The notes: a model not told the origin generated them from the letters alone. Shown: positions 1 through 11,801, counted from the first letter of the stretch. The stretch is 64,000 bases of DNA from Phaseolus vulgaris (GCF_000499845.2 NC_023756.2:36092970-36156969); one strand, 5' to 3'. Numbers and translations: made by a program.

Positions 1-2127
1 ATTTGAACATTTTAACATATATTGTGATTATAATAAGAATAAGAATGATTTATTCCCAAATTTGTTTTAATTTCATGATTATAGGGAAAAATGGAGATGA
101 AAGGGCAAAAAGAGAATATACAAGATAAAAATGGAAAGTTGGAATGCTCAAAATACTCATCCAAATTTGCCTAAGCTAGAAGCTTCCACAAGATCTCACC
201 CAAGCGAGCCCAATCTTGCCTAGGCGAGATCACTCCAGAGACGTTGGGTCTGTTTCTGTCCAACTCGCCCAGCCAAGAAGTCACTTAGCCCAAGCCCAAC
301 TAGGTTAAATATGAGGCGTGAGGCACAACTGTAGACATCAATGTGGAGAATAGGAGATAGAAAACCCTAGAAGAGACAGCCGTCAAAGAGAAACATCTTG
401 GATTTTCTTCTCTTGCTTTTCATGCTTATAATGGCCAACACGAGTGGCGAATTATATCCTTGGGATTAGGAGTAGTTCACACCCTTGTGTATTGATAAGT
501 GTCTAATTTCAGTAATATTTCATATTAAAATATAGGCACTTATTGCTAATTTACATATAAAATAATCCATAATTTATGAATTTATACCTTTTTACATTTT
601 TTATGATCTTTATTTGAATAAGAGTATTTTATTCCCAAATTTGGTGTTAATTGCAGATTTCTAAGGAAGATTGGAGATTTGGATTAAAGATGAATGATTT
701 GAGCTAAAAAGATAAAGATAGAAGGTCCCAGAATGGAAAAAGATGCAAAGAAAGATTGGGCCTTTTTTTATGTTTTATCATTTAGCCCATTAGCGCGACA
801 CAATAAACAAGCTAACCCTAGAAAACTAGGATAAGTAGAGGGCTAGAGGCTCAACCTTAGGGTGGCAGATTGAAAGGAAAACACCATACAGTGAATTGTA
901 ACCCCAATTGGGAGAATGGAAGGTGCTAGAAGTATGCGTGGCTAATTCTACCATTTGGGATTGAGAGTAATCTGCTCAAACTCTTATGTATTGAGGTAAT
1001 ATCTTATATATTAATATTCAGTTCTTGATTGATTATTGGTATTGTTGTTTTACTTTTAATTTTCCGTGACAAATTGAGAATCTTAAATCTGACCGGGAGG
1101 TATTTTTAGGGTTTGGGGACCTAAACAACAATACTTAACATATTTGAGTGCTAGGAATAGACTAGAAATGTTAATTGCTATTAACGTCTGAGCTTCGTTC
1201 TAAGTTGTTCTTATAATTATGCGAGGGATCGATAGTTAGGGAACATTCTTAAGGATTTTATATGCGAGGAATCGATATAAATGATTTTTATACGGGCATC
1301 AATTTCAATTAAAGAACTTAATATTGACATATTAATCAAAATACATGAGAGTGAGAGATGAAACCTATTCCCTATTTTTCCAATTGAAACAACTAATTCT
1401 TTGTCTATTTTCTTATTGATCATCGTCAACACAACCACTTTCAATGCACTTTTAATTGTTTTGTTCTATAGCGATTATTGTACTTGATAATTCATTATTC
1501 CTTGTGGGATCGATATTCGTCCTTAGGGACAATTATTACTTCTGACAAACGCGATGCACTTGCCGTAAAAAGTCATCATGTATTGAGGTGATATCTAAAT
1601 ATAATATTATGTTCTTGATTGATGATTGATATTGTCATTTTGTCTCTAACGCTTGTTATCATGATTTAAATCCTTAGATTTGACTGAAAAGTATCTCTAA
1701 GTTTCTGACCCAAATGATAATGTTTAACATATGCTAGGAATAGATTTGAAATGTTAATTGCTATCAACATCTAATCGTAATACTAAAGATTTTTTATAAA
1801 TATGCGAGGAATCGGTATAAATGAATTTTATATGAGATCAACATCAATCAAAGGATAGAATATTACTATACTTTTCAAAATATAAAAGATTAAGAATGAT
1901 GAACCCCAATCCCAATTTTCCCAAATTGAACCAACAAACTTTTTGACTTTTTTTCTTTATAATTTTTGCAATCATTATAACAAACTCCCAACAAACTTTA
2001 TTTACTTTTCTTTTCTATTTAGTAAATCTTATACTTAATAATTCAAATGTTCCTTGTGGTTTGATATCCATCCTTAGGGAAAAATTATTATTCCTGACGT
2101 TGTACACTTGTCATAAAATAGTTATCA
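1..2127 (+). mobile_element. Athila-like gypsy 5' LTR (outer, interrupted)
   Basis: The two parts (1-487 and 1,584-2,127, plus one target-site copy) form one LTR whose first bases lie outside the window. The left part matches the LTR start fragment at 25,080-25,395. The right part ends in ...GTTATCA just before a degenerate tRNA-Asp primer-binding site, which makes this a 5' LTR. It contains short imperfect palindromes of the GCCTAGGCGAG/GCCTAAGCTAG type (180-235). It is interrupted by a related solo LTR at 493-1,578. No coding region of this element survives downstream. Confidence 0.75.
493..1578 (+). mobile_element. Solo Athila-like LTR with TSD TGTAT
   Basis: A 1,086-bp LTR starting TGATAAGTGTCT and ending AAAAAGTCATCA, flanked by a perfect 5-bp duplication TGTAT (488-492 and 1,579-1,583). 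There is no internal region, so this is a solo LTR left by LTR-LTR recombination. It sits inside a related LTR: the text after it (TGTATTGAGGTGATATC) resembles its own interior near 986, showing the insertion went into the same family. Confidence 0.85.
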
Positions 2128-2133
2128 AGTTTT

Positions 2134-2151
2134 TGGTGCCGTTGTTGGGGA
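2134..2151 (+). other. Degenerate tRNA-Asp primer-binding site
   Basis: TGGTGCCGTTGTTGGGGA differs at a few C-to-T sites from the tRNA-Asp type PBS TGGCGCCGTTGCCGGGGA seen intact at 8,491. It lies 6 bp after the outer LTR end. The C-to-T pattern fits decay of a methylated element. Confidence 0.75.
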
Positions 2152-2155
2152 AAAG

Positions 2156-4240
2156 TTTAATTTTTGTGTACAAATTCCTAAATATTGTGAATATTATAAA
2201 TGTTTTCATTTTTTTGTTTAAGGTATATAGAGTGAATTTGTGGGGGAAAGTTTAATGTGATGGTTGCGAGAGAACTTTTTTTTTTTTAATAGGTTTCCAA
2301 TGTAAGTTTACAAATTTACCCTTTTTAAAAAAAAATACTTGAATAATGAAATATGAGGTAAAGTATGTAGAATGAAGTTGTGGGGAAAGTTTATTCAAGT
2401 TTGTGAGTAATGTGATGCTTGGGAGAGAAATTTTTTTATTTTTTTAAGAAGTTTAAAATGTAACTTTACAAATTTATCCATTTAAAAAAAAATACTTGAA
2501 TAATGAAATATGAGGTATTTTTTTTGTATATTTTTTAGTTAATTAAAATTTTAGTCAATATTTTCTTGTATCGTTGAATAATTATTTTCGAAAAAAAATA
2601 TGAGTTACTAATCATTGTTTGAAGATAAAAATTTCTCAAAAAAATAATATTTTTCGTTATAAAATGAATTGTAATATTAGAAATTGTAAAAAATGTTTAA
2701 AAAATAATTTGATATAATTGATTATTTATTTAATTAATAAAAATATAATATTACAATTAATTAAAAATAAAAAATAAACTACTTATTTATGTACAAAATT
2801 TGTTTAAATTAAAATATTTTTAACCAAATATTTCAGTTAAAAAATAATAATTATATGTGTTTAAATTAAAATACTATTAATCAAATATTTTAGTTAAAAT
2901 ATATAAATAATCTAATGAGAAAAAAAATATAAAATCAAAACCAAAATATGTTGATGCAAAAAATAAAAATGATAACCAAAATTAAAAACCACAATTTACA
3001 AGTAATCAACACATCCAAGTGAGAACAATAAAAAATAGCACAAAATTGATTATGGCATTCATAACATGTACCACAACATTAATTTTCATAAATAAATAAG
3101 GTCAACATTGTTTATCTACTAGGGACAATCAATTATCCAAAGAAAAAAACATAGATAATTGATTAGGGGGAAAAAGCATTGATCCCTTGAAAAAAAAAAC
3201 ATAATCAATGTTGTTTTCCTCTAAAATGGCAGGCATAATCTATTCTCGTGTCTTTTTGTCTAAATGAAAAATGTTTCACTGTTATGCACAGAGTTCATGG
3301 CAGAAGCTCACGCGGTTTCAACAAAATAGTTGACGGTAACAAAGTAAAATGACAAAAGCTTATGTGGCTTTCTTCCCAAATTTTCAGCAGTAGCGAGGAT
3401 GGGATAAAACACTTTCGTTACATTTTCTCACTCTCAAATTCACACAAACCAGTAGATACAAACATAAACCATCAATGCAAATCCATCTTCGACAATAGTA
3501 AATGACTGGAAACAAACAAAACATAAGTCTTCGTTGGACATGCTTAATCTAACTTTTTTCCAAGATAAAGCAAACTCAAAGCTTCTTCTAACACCTTTAG
3601 AGAACTTCATAGTCAGATGAACTAGATTTGAGTAAATGATGCTTGCCTAGATATTTCTTAATGTGGTCAAACAAATTGTGTTGATAAAATGGAGACTACA
3701 TGGAAAAATACGGTAGGATAATTATCTGAATAACATAGGTTAAATTAATGTAAGCAATCGAAGAAGATTACACAAAGCTCACGTCCATTAAATGAATTTA
3801 ACACGGTCTAGTGTCTTAACAAATTATTTGACAATACTACATATAATAAAGACCATAAGTCTTTTGTTTGCCCAAACAAAAATGATATAAAAAGATTATT
3901 TTACACTTAGTATTGTTCATGACATGACGATATAATGCAAGAGATAAGCTTGATTATACATTTTTTTTCTTCAACTCCATTAATAACCTTTTATGTTTAA
4001 TCTATCTAATTATGTTTATAAAATTATATGAAGTGTTTATCCTTTTGTTATCATGTAAAAACTAATCATCAAAATTTTAATTCAATTGAAATCAAATTTC
4101 AAAATTAGATTTCAAAGTGAAAGGCGTGCAATCATAACATTCACTACACTTAAAAGTAAAATTAGCTGCAAAAGAAAGTGAAGGTGATGTTGTGAACGCT
4201 AAATAGTGTCCTCTAAGCCTTCAATATTAAAAAGAAAAAA
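2156..4240. other. AT-rich stretch, no gene seen
   Basis: Probably decayed internal DNA of the Athila-like element followed by intergenic sequence. It contains only short chance ORFs and no gag or pol motif in either strand. The one structure I see is the tandem duplication annotated separately at 2,231-2,517. Confidence 0.5.
2231..2517 (+). repeat. Imperfect tandem duplication, ~157 bp period
   Basis: Two copies of a block running from GGGGAAAGTTTA through a T-run to CTTGAATAATGAAATATGAG (second motif at about 2,338 and 2,495). They differ by indels in the T and A runs and several substitutions. No function is apparent. Confidence 0.7.
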
Positions 4241-4246
4241 AAAATT

Positions 4247-4625
4247 GTGTGGGTCGAATGACCACAACTGAAACTATAAATAATAAATAATAATAAAAGT
4301 TTAAAATTTGTAGGTTAAGCCTACGTAAACATAATATATATATATATATATATATTTAAATTTGTAGGTTATGAAGGTTAAGCTCACGCTTGTTTAAAAA
4401 TTGTGTGGCCAAACCGTTGACTAAGCCCACGCTTTGAATAAACAATATAAAATATAATTTTGTGTGGGCAACATGTAGGCTAAGCCCACGCTTGTTTAAA
4501 AAATATGTGGCCAATATGTAGGCTAAGTCCATGCTTCTTTAAATAAACAATATAAAATATAATTTTGTGTGGGGAGCATGTAGGTTAAGCCCACGCAAAA
4601 AACACACCACCTGATCCCACGCACT
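4247..4625 (+). repeat. Tandem/subterminal-type repeats (GTAGGCTAAGCCCACG)
   Basis: At least five variants of GTAGG(C/T)TAAGCCCACGC occur alternating with TGTGTGGGC/TGTGTGGCC. A larger unit with AAACAATATAAAATATAATT starts at 4,440 and 4,545, a period of about 105 bp. A (TA)n tract lies at 4,330-4,350. Repeated short motifs like these resemble subterminal repeats of CACTA or Mutator-like elements, but I see no clear terminal inverted repeats or target duplication. Confidence 0.55.
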
Positions 4626-6019
4626 GCCACTATTTTTATGTCGAGCACCCATCCTAATAAGCATTCTTTTTTAATAATTTTTTTGCTATATATAAATAGG
4701 AGTATTACATTTAGATAAATCACCATATACTCTTACAGGAAAAGTTTTGAATCCTACCTTACATTTGCCATGACATTGTTATGAATAGTATAAATTTAAA
4801 GTATGCGTATTTAACCTTAGAAATTTATTTGACATGACATTGTTATAAATATTATAAATTTAAATTATGTGTATTTAACCTTAGAAATTTAAATGAGTAA
4901 TATTGGAACATAATAGCATAGTCTTGTATATTAATTGATAGAGCTACATTTAAATTAATGAATCATTTAAATTTATAACACGTAATTAAGAAAGTGAATT
5001 TAATCATACATATACTAATACTATTTTTTTCATGTAAAATTATTTATAAAATATTTATTCTCACTTCTTTTTATATTTATTGTATTTTCCTTAAAAAAAA
5101 TAATAAAAACCATTCTAAGTATACCTACATTGCTTCCCATATGTTTAACCATTTGCTACGAGCGTGGTGAGTATACACTCACAATCAGCATTGGTATATT
5201 ATTTTCTCTCCACTTACATAAGATGACACAAGAAACCCTTATCTTTGATTTTCTTTTCATAATGAAATTTAGAACTTTTTTTATAAAATTTTGTAGACAT
5301 TATTATGAAATCTGACATCTCAGTTAAATTGACATCCCATGATCAAACTATCATTTGTCATTATATAAAAAAATATTATTAAAAAAGAAAAAAAATACAA
5401 ACAAGTATGGAAGGATTAGACCAAAACCCATACAAAAGATGGATCATCAAACTAAGACTAAACAAACATAGGAACTAAACACCTAATATGATACAAATGT
5501 AGACCCCATAAAAGACTATCACACAACAAGGTCCATAAAAAAATAGATAATTCTTTTTAACCTACATTAGTACACTTCGTAGCACCTTTTCTTTGGATGC
5601 CCAAACTTTTTAGTAATTTAAATTTCCATATTAACTTATTTATCCAATACTTATATAGTACATTCTTTCATGAAGTTGTTCTCCAAATGTGAAGAAATAT
5701 TTGAAACAAGATAAAAAGGATCCTTTCTCTAAAGCATGTTTATCTATCTTGCCATAGACACCAAATTCCTCCACCCCATTTTCAATATTGATATGTACCC
5801 TCTCTATATATCTTTACCACCTTATGTCGCGCATCACTTTTCATAATTTGTGATATTAGTTTCTATTTCGTACCTCGACCCTTTTCTTTTTATTTATTCC
5901 CTAAATTATCTTCATTTAATCAGATCTCCCAACGCTCTTGTATTTATATTTATTTATTCCCTTCTTATCCCTTGTCTCTCATTCTCAGTATTTTCACTTT
6001 CCTTATTGTGTTGAAATAT
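4626..6019. other. Intergenic AT-rich DNA, nothing identified
   Basis: No conserved protein motif, RNA gene or clear repeat is visible. Short ORFs here have no recognisable domain and AT-driven composition. Confidence 0.5.
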
Positions 6020-6021
6020 TT

Positions 6022-6300
6022 GTATAAAATGTGGTGAAAGATCAGCATGTGGCTGACTTAGAAGAGCTATTTACGACAATAGCCAAGTACAACTTGAAGC
6101 TGAAACCTTGCCAATTTCAGGTCGCCGACCTGCGGAAGGCCCACCCATATCAATTAGAGAACAAGCTATCCCCCAAGTGGACTGGTCCTTTCAGAGTGAC
6201 AGAGGCCCTTGGGAATGGGGCATAAAGGCTTGAGACGTTGGAGGGAGGCGCGATTCCTCGTACATGGAATGCGACCAACCTCAAGTTTTACTTCAGTTGA
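6022..6300 (+). pseudogene. Tat-type pol remnant: RT scrap fused to integrase C-terminus
   Basis: The translation starts with an RT palm/connection piece (HVADLEELFTTIAKYNLKL). It passes without a break into the integrase C-terminal segment (QFQVADL...KAHPY...LSPKWTGPFRV), then ...LETLEGGAIPR...FYF and a stop at 6,298. Everything between RT and the end of integrase is deleted. A TAA at 6,223-6,225 interrupts it further, and two codons present in element B are missing after VADL. It is non-functional. The homologous end in element B is at 46,502-46,720. Confidence 0.8.
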
Positions 6301-6414
6301 ACAGTAACCTTGTACATAGTTCTTAGGGGACACTCTTTTCCCTTTTGAGGGTTTTTTAATGGGGTCACCCAATAAATTTCGATTGAAATATTTTCTCGAA
6401 TTTTTGTACAATGC

Positions 6415-6850
6415 AGTTACGAACTTGTTCACCTTGCGTTAGAGGTCTCGAGAGCAGGAAAGGTAGCTTCGTAGAGAACAACTCCCGCCCCCTCGAGTGA
6501 GAACGCCAAGGTCGAAGGAAATAGTTCACCAGTTAAATCCTCCTCGCCTTTGAGCGAAGATGAAGTCAGATACAAGCCATTCCCTTGTGTTAGAGGATCT
6601 CGAGTGCGGGGGAGGTAGGTTCGCAAAGAACACCTTCCCTGCGAGTGAGAACGATAAGGTTGAGAGAAATGGTTCATCAGTGAAATCCTCTTTTAAGAGG
6701 TCGGTCACTGGTCTTTCCTCGGGTTAGAAGTCTCGGGAGAGGAAAGGGCAGGTTCGCAGAGAACACCTCCCCCTCGAGTGAGAACGCCAAGGTTGAGTAG
6801 CGCAGTTTACAGTTAAATCCTCCCCTGATTCTGAGTAAGGGTGAGGTCGG
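6415..6850 (+). repeat. 3' tandem repeats of Tat element A (~135-150 bp units)
   Basis: Three degenerate units, each beginning near GTTAGAGGTCTCGAGAGC (about 6,438, 6,589, 6,723) and including AGAACACCTCCCCCTCGAGTG and CAGTTAAATCCTCC. The same array lies between pol and the 3' LTR of elements B and C, so it is a family trait. Short ORFs predicted across it are by-products of the repeat. Confidence 0.8.
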
Positions 6851-7135
6851 TTCAGGCTAGTGTGCAAAGCCCCGCTACCTAATGAAGAGTACGCGATAGA
6901 TGAGACGGGCAAGTGTGCTACATAAAGTTCAAAGAGTTCGTTAGAGGCATTGTTGGAGGCATTAGTATGAAGTACAACAGTTAATAGTCAAGACACGTGT
7001 GCATAGGTTAAAACGGGCACAGAGAAGCGTCACTTCGGTGCATTGTTCACGTCCTGTCACACCAAGCCACGTAGGTCGCCCGGGCGAGGACTTAGTGTCT
7101 TTGCTGAACAAGTTAAAGCTCGAGACTGGGGTGTT

Positions 7136-7647
7136 TGTGTACCAACCAGTCCTCGGGTGTCGTTTGACCACTAGTAATGATGGGGCCGCGTAAGGTGGGT
7201 CCCACGAGCGGCATTGGGCCGGTGTCTCGCGAGGCACGTGCGCCAAGGTACCGAAGAGTGGTCAGACATCGATCACCAGGATGTGCTGATGTGTCCTCGG
7301 CAGTATAGAGAGGTCGGACATCGGTGACTCGAATAGTAGAGCTGGGCCACGAGAGGTGGATCCCAGACCACACACCAGTTATCAGTTAGGGAGAAGCCTA
7401 GGTCATGAGAGTCCATGCGGGTGGTGTGGATGACGCGTTCAGGCGTAACACAAGTAAAGAGCCACTAGAAAAGATACAACCTGTAAGGGTCACGTTCCAG
7501 GGGTGAAGTTGCACGCATGGCACGTGAGCAGCTAGGGCGCTACTAGGACGGGTGACCCCAGAGATCAGGTGCACGAGGTGGCACCCAGGTGGTCATCCCG
7601 TCAGAGGTCGCACTCCAGTTAGGGAGCCCTATGCGCTAGGTTGCCCT
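7136..7647 (+). mobile_element. 3' LTR of Tat element A, left part
   Basis: Begins TGTGTACCAACCAGTCCTCGG after the polypurine tract and aligns with the LTRs of element B (43,813 and 47,726). It is interrupted after GCCCT, the target-site duplication of the copia insertion. The remainder is at 20,230-20,579. ORFs predicted here on either strand are LTR shadows. Confidence 0.85.
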
Positions 7648-8118
7648 TGTTAGAATATATGGCCTTAAACGAGAAGGGGGGTGAATTGTTTAAGAAAGAT
7701 TTTAGTAAACTTTTAAGCTTAGAATGAAAATTCTTTGAGAAAACCTTGATTAAGGATTCAGTTTTTCAAAAAACAAAAAAAGCACAAAGCTGGAAAAACA
7801 ATCGGTTTTTTTACCAAAACAATCGGTTGTTTATACCAGTTTTTAAATGACAAAACTGAATTTAAAGAGATAGGGATAGAGAAATTGTACACAGTTGTTT
7901 ATACTGGTTCACTCCAAATCCAGAGCTACATCCAGTCTTCTCAAAACCCTGAGGAAATCCACTAAGTAATTACCACTTGATCACTTACACAACAACCAAG
8001 AGAATGGCCTTGAACACCTCAAGAAACACACTCTCCTTGGCCAACACTAAGATTGCTGATCTTGAACACCTCAAGAACACACAGCCAAACTCAGCAAACA
8101 CAGAAACGAATTGTTCAA
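7648..8118 (-). mobile_element. Copia 3' LTR, first segment
   Basis: Aligns base for base with 19,088-19,562. It breaks off after GAATTGTTCAA, where the Athila-like element was inserted. It holds two copies of the CAATCGGTTGTTT motif, one of them mutated to CAATCGGTTTTTTT. Confidence 0.9.
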
Positions 8119-8135
8119 ATTCGTTTTTGGGAATT

Positions 8136-8484
8136 TGATGAGTACTATATTACAGTTGATTCGGTACACTTGCCGAGAAAAACAAATTGAACACTTTGTA
8201 TTATTCAAAATACAGATGATTGAGATAAACGCAATTCAATCCCAAGTATCTTTCTCTATATTTGATAAGTTAGTTTGGTATTTGGTTGAATTAAACCCTA
8301 AATCTTTGAGTTCTTGTGAAATCTTTAATTTGGTTATGAACAAAGTCTCAAAATTATTTTCTATACTTAATGAGTTTTAAAACAGAACATCTTAATTAGA
8401 ATTGTTCTTTGTGGGTTCGACATTCGTACTTTAAAGAGTAGTATATTACAGTTGATTCGGTACACTTGCCGAGAAAAGTCAACA
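8136..8484 (+). mobile_element. Truncated, chimeric 5' LTR of the Athila-like element
   Basis: Only about 349 bp compared with about 1.3 kb for the 3' LTR. The LTR start is replaced by a copy of the LTR end (AGTACTATATTACAGTTGAT and CGGTACACTTGCCGAGAAAA). It then jumps from AAATTGAACACTTT to GTATTATTCAAAATACAGAT, skipping about 950 bp. The last 280 bp match the 3' LTR closely. A predicted ORF at 8,111-8,380 is simply this LTR. Confidence 0.8.
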
Positions 8485-8490
8485 AGTTTT

Positions 8491-8508
8491 TGGCGCCGTT
8501 GCCGGGGA
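8491..8508 (+). other. tRNA-Asp primer-binding site
   Basis: TGGCGCCGTTGCCGGGGA, 6 bp after the LTR end TCAACA. This matches the 3' end of plant tRNA-Asp, the usual primer of Athila/Tat elements. Confidence 0.9.
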
Positions 8509-8624
8509 ACAATTTCTTTTAAGAATTTCTGAAGTATAACTCATTGAGTATTGTGAATATTCTTTTTTCTTTGTGAATATACACTGGTTTATATCTTATT
8601 CTTTTATCATGTGCTAATCCTTGC

Positions 8625-11012
8625 TTGAGTTGTCTTAGATACATGTTATTGAGAGGACAAGTTCCTGAAGATCAATTGGAATTTGATCCAGAAATTGAGA
8701 AGACAGCTAGAAAAAATCAGAGCAAGAAGAGAGAAGAAAAGAAGAAGCAAGGACAAGCAAAAGGAGAATCTTCCAACACTCTCAACTCACACAATCAAAC
8801 AGAGTTCCAAATGACTGATAATAGACAAAATCCACCTAGAAGGACATTGGGAGACTATGCTATGCAACAAGGACCAAGGCATTTCTCTAGCATAGCCATA
8901 CCTCCTGCCACCAAATCATTAGAAATGAAGCCAGCTTTTCTTAGCTTAATCAGCACTCATCAATTCACTGGAATGGATCATGAAGACCCTTATACTCATT
9001 TATCCACATTCTATGAGTTGGTTGGGACCATGGGCTTCAAGGAAAATGATATTGAATCTGTTTATCTACGTCTATTTCCTTTCTCACTTGCAGGCAAAGC
9101 AAAAGAGTGGTGAAAGTCGCATCCAAACTAGAGTCTAAGTAGCTGGAATGATGTAGAAGAGAAATTCCTACACAGATTCTTCCCACTCTCTCGATACATC
9201 AAGGTTAAGTCTGATATCTCCACATTCAGGCAAGGGCCAGAAGAACCTTTTTGTGAAGCTTGGGAACGCTTTAAAGTGATGTTAAGAAGATGTCCTAATC
9301 ATGGCTTTGAGGATATTGCTCAGTTGAACATATTCCACAATGGTTTGAGGCCTGATACTAAAATGATCTTGGATGCTGCAGCAAGAGGTACAATGATGAG
9401 TGTTGATGCAGAACAAGCTACAAGAATCATTGATGCCTTAGCCTCAACAGATTACCAAGCTCAACATGATAGATATTCAGTGCAAAAGAAAGGGGTGCTG
9501 GATCTTAGTACTTCAGATGCAATTTTAGCACAAAACAAGATTTTGACTCAGCAAATTGAGACATTAACCAAGCAAATGACAAAACTGCCTCAACAATTAC
9601 ATGCAGTAAATTCTCCTTCAATTCAGAATCAAGCTTTGAAGTGTGATTTTTGTGGGGGAGATCATCTTAATGGCCAATGCTCTTACCAAAATCCATTAGA
9701 GGAAGAGGTTCAGTATATGAATAATCAAGGAAGGCAAGGTGGCTTTGCATATAATTATCCAAATAACATGGCTCAAGGATGGATGAATAATCCAAATCAA
9801 GGATTTGGGTGGAAGCAAGAGGCTGGATCATCTAACAGACAAGTCCCTTATCAGCAGCAACCACATTATCCTTCCATTCATGAGAGAACATCAAAATTGG
9901 AAGATACTTTTGAGAAGTTCATGCAAGCCTCTCTATCCAATCAAAAAAATACTGAAGCATCAATAAGGAATTTAGAAACACAGGTGGGGCAGTTGGCTAA
10001 ACAGTTAGCTGATAATCAAGGAAGTCAATTTTCAGCCAATACACAAACCAATCCCAAGGAGCATTGCAATTCTATCACTACCAGAAGTGGGATAGTTATA
10101 GGAAAAGGAATTGGGAAAAATTTAGTTGTTGAAGAAGAGGTTTTAAGTGAGAGAGAAAATGAAAAAGAACAGAGTGAGTGTGAGGGAGGAGAAAGAAGGA
10201 ATAAGGAAGATGTTGTACATATTGGAGAGAAAATAGAAAAAAATCAAAAAAGTGAAAAACAAGAGAGGAGTGTTCCTATAAAAGATGTACCTTATCCACA
10301 TGCTCCTACAAAGAAATGCAAAGAAAGGCAATTTGCAAGATTTATGGATATTCTCAAAAGATTGCAAATTAACATTCCTTTTACTGAAGCTTTAAAGCAG
10401 ATGCCTACATATGCTAAATTCATGAAGGAATTATTGACAAAGAAAAGAAAATTCAATGACCAGGAGATAGTTGAATTGGAAGTTGGATGCAGTGCTATAA
10501 TTCAAAAGTCATTACCGCAAAAATCTAGAGATCCTGGGAGTTTCACTTTGCCAGTTACCATAGGAAATCTCACTGTTGGAAAGGCATTATTGGATCTTGG
10601 AGCTAGTATTAATTTGATGCCTTCATCAATGCTGAAGAAAATTGGAGATGTAGAAGTGAAACCAGCAAGAATGACTTTGCAGTTGGTTGATAGATCAATC
10701 AAATATCCACATGGAATAGTTGAAGATCTATTGGTAAAGGTAGATAAATTTCTATTCCCAGTAGATTTTGTTGTAATGGATATTGAAGAAGATGTTGAAG
10801 TACCTTTAATACTAGGAAGACCATTCATGAAAACTGCCAAAGTTATAATTGATGTAGACAAAGGAAGATTGAAGGTTTGTGCTCAAGATGAAGAAGTAAG
10901 CTTTAATGTTTTTGAAGCAATGAAATATTCAAATGATCAGAAAGAGTGTTTCAGAGTGGATGTGATTGTTGTTGAACCTTCAATGATGTTAATCAGGCGT
11001 CAAGCTATATGA
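8625..11012 (+). pseudogene. Athila-like gag-protease, two premature stops
   Basis: One reading frame runs through both parts, broken by TGA at 9,111 and TAG at 9,129. Part 1 is the gag N-terminus, with a basic Lys/Glu/Gln-rich segment. Across the stops lies the retrotransposon gag core (FRQGPEEPF, AWERFK, FHNGLRPDTK). In the 578-codon second part, a Cys/His knuckle CDFCGGDHLNGQC (C-X2-C-X3-H-X4-C) lies at about residue 124, and then the aspartic protease with DLGAS and the flap-to-end motif LILGRP. Gag would package RNA and protease would mature the particle. The frame ends in the 3' block without RT, so the element is non-autonomous. Confidence 0.85.
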
Positions 11013-11270
11013 CGTTAAACGAGCGCTTGCTAGGTGGCAACCCAGTGTTTTGTTTTGAAATGTGTCTTTAATTTTTGTTTTGATTTAGTAGTATGTTTTA
11101 ATATTTGATGTCTTTAAAACCAGTTTGATATGTGAAATGGTCATGTAGGTTTGAAATGTTTGGTGAAATGAATAGATGGGAGAAAGCTTATAAAGGTTTG
11201 AAACTTTTGGCAAAGACAAAATGAAAATTTTCAAGAAAATTTCATTGCAGGGTAATTTTAGCTTAAGCTA
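11013..11270 (+). other. Athila-type post-pol block
   Basis: Begins with GACGTTAAACGAGCGCTTGC and GGTGGCAACCCAGTG, a block known from legume and other Athila elements just downstream of pol. Its position right after protease marks the right edge of the pol deletion. Confidence 0.65.
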
Positions 11271-11611
11271 GAACTTTTAGCCTAAGCTAGTTATGCAGAA
11301 AAAGAAGAAAAAATTTTGTTCTGCAACTTTCACTTGAGCTAAAAAGAGCTAACTTGAGCTAAAGCAAATCTGTTGCTCTCTGCCAAATTTTAGCCTGAGC
11401 TAAAATGAGTTAGCTTGAGCTAGAAAACTCTGTTGCTCTCTGCCAAATTTTAGCTTAAGCTAAAAAGAGCTAGCTTGAGCTAAAACAAATCTGTTGCTCT
11501 CTGCCAAATTTTAACCTGAGCTAAAATGAGCTAGCTTGAGCTAGAACAAATTTGTTGCTCTCTGTCAAATTTTAGCCTGAGCTAAGAAGCTCTAGCCTAA
11601 GCTAGTGAGAT

Positions 11612-11612
<1 letters not shown>
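11270..11612 (+). repeat. ~60-bp tandem repeats with TAGCTTGAGCTA palindromes
   Basis: Four units of 60-61 bp, each carrying TGTTGCTCTCTGCCAAATTT (starts near 11,371, 11,431, 11,492, 11,553) and two or three copies of (T)AGCTTGAGCTA or AGCCTGAGCTA. The same near-palindrome recurs in the 3' LTR at 13,985-14,150 in the complementary form TAGCTCAAGCTA. Confidence 0.85.

Positions 11613-11615
<3 letters not shown>

Positions 11616-11655
<40 letters not shown>
11616..11655 (+). repeat. Poly(A) tract of 40
   Basis: Forty consecutive A residues immediately after the tandem repeats. It is internal to the element, not an element 3' end. Its length may be unstable or an assembly approximation. Confidence 0.9.
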
Positions 11656-11657
<2 letters not shown>

Positions 11658-11801
11658 GCAGCATTTTATAAAAATCACATTTTGAAAACCCTGCACCCTA
11701 ACTCAGTTTCAGAAGCACCCTCTGTTCTAAAAAAAATCCCAAAGCTTCCATCTACATAACCATTCTCAAACAAACATTTCATCTACATTGCCATTATCAA
11801 G

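Noticed and set aside
6962..7373. Overlapping ORFs on both strands
   Set aside because: They lie in the 3' region and LTR of Tat element A, and homologous positions in element B are not open in the same frames.
8111..8380. 89-codon ORF
   Set aside because: It lies entirely within the truncated Athila-like 5' LTR, and the same text recurs in the 3' LTR.
2134..8508. tRNA-Asp-like sequences
   Set aside because: They are 18-bp primer-binding sites after LTRs, not tRNA genes; no cloverleaf surrounds them.
10143..10861. Minus-strand ORFs under the Athila-like gag-protease
   Set aside because: Antisense shadows of a clear gag-protease frame.
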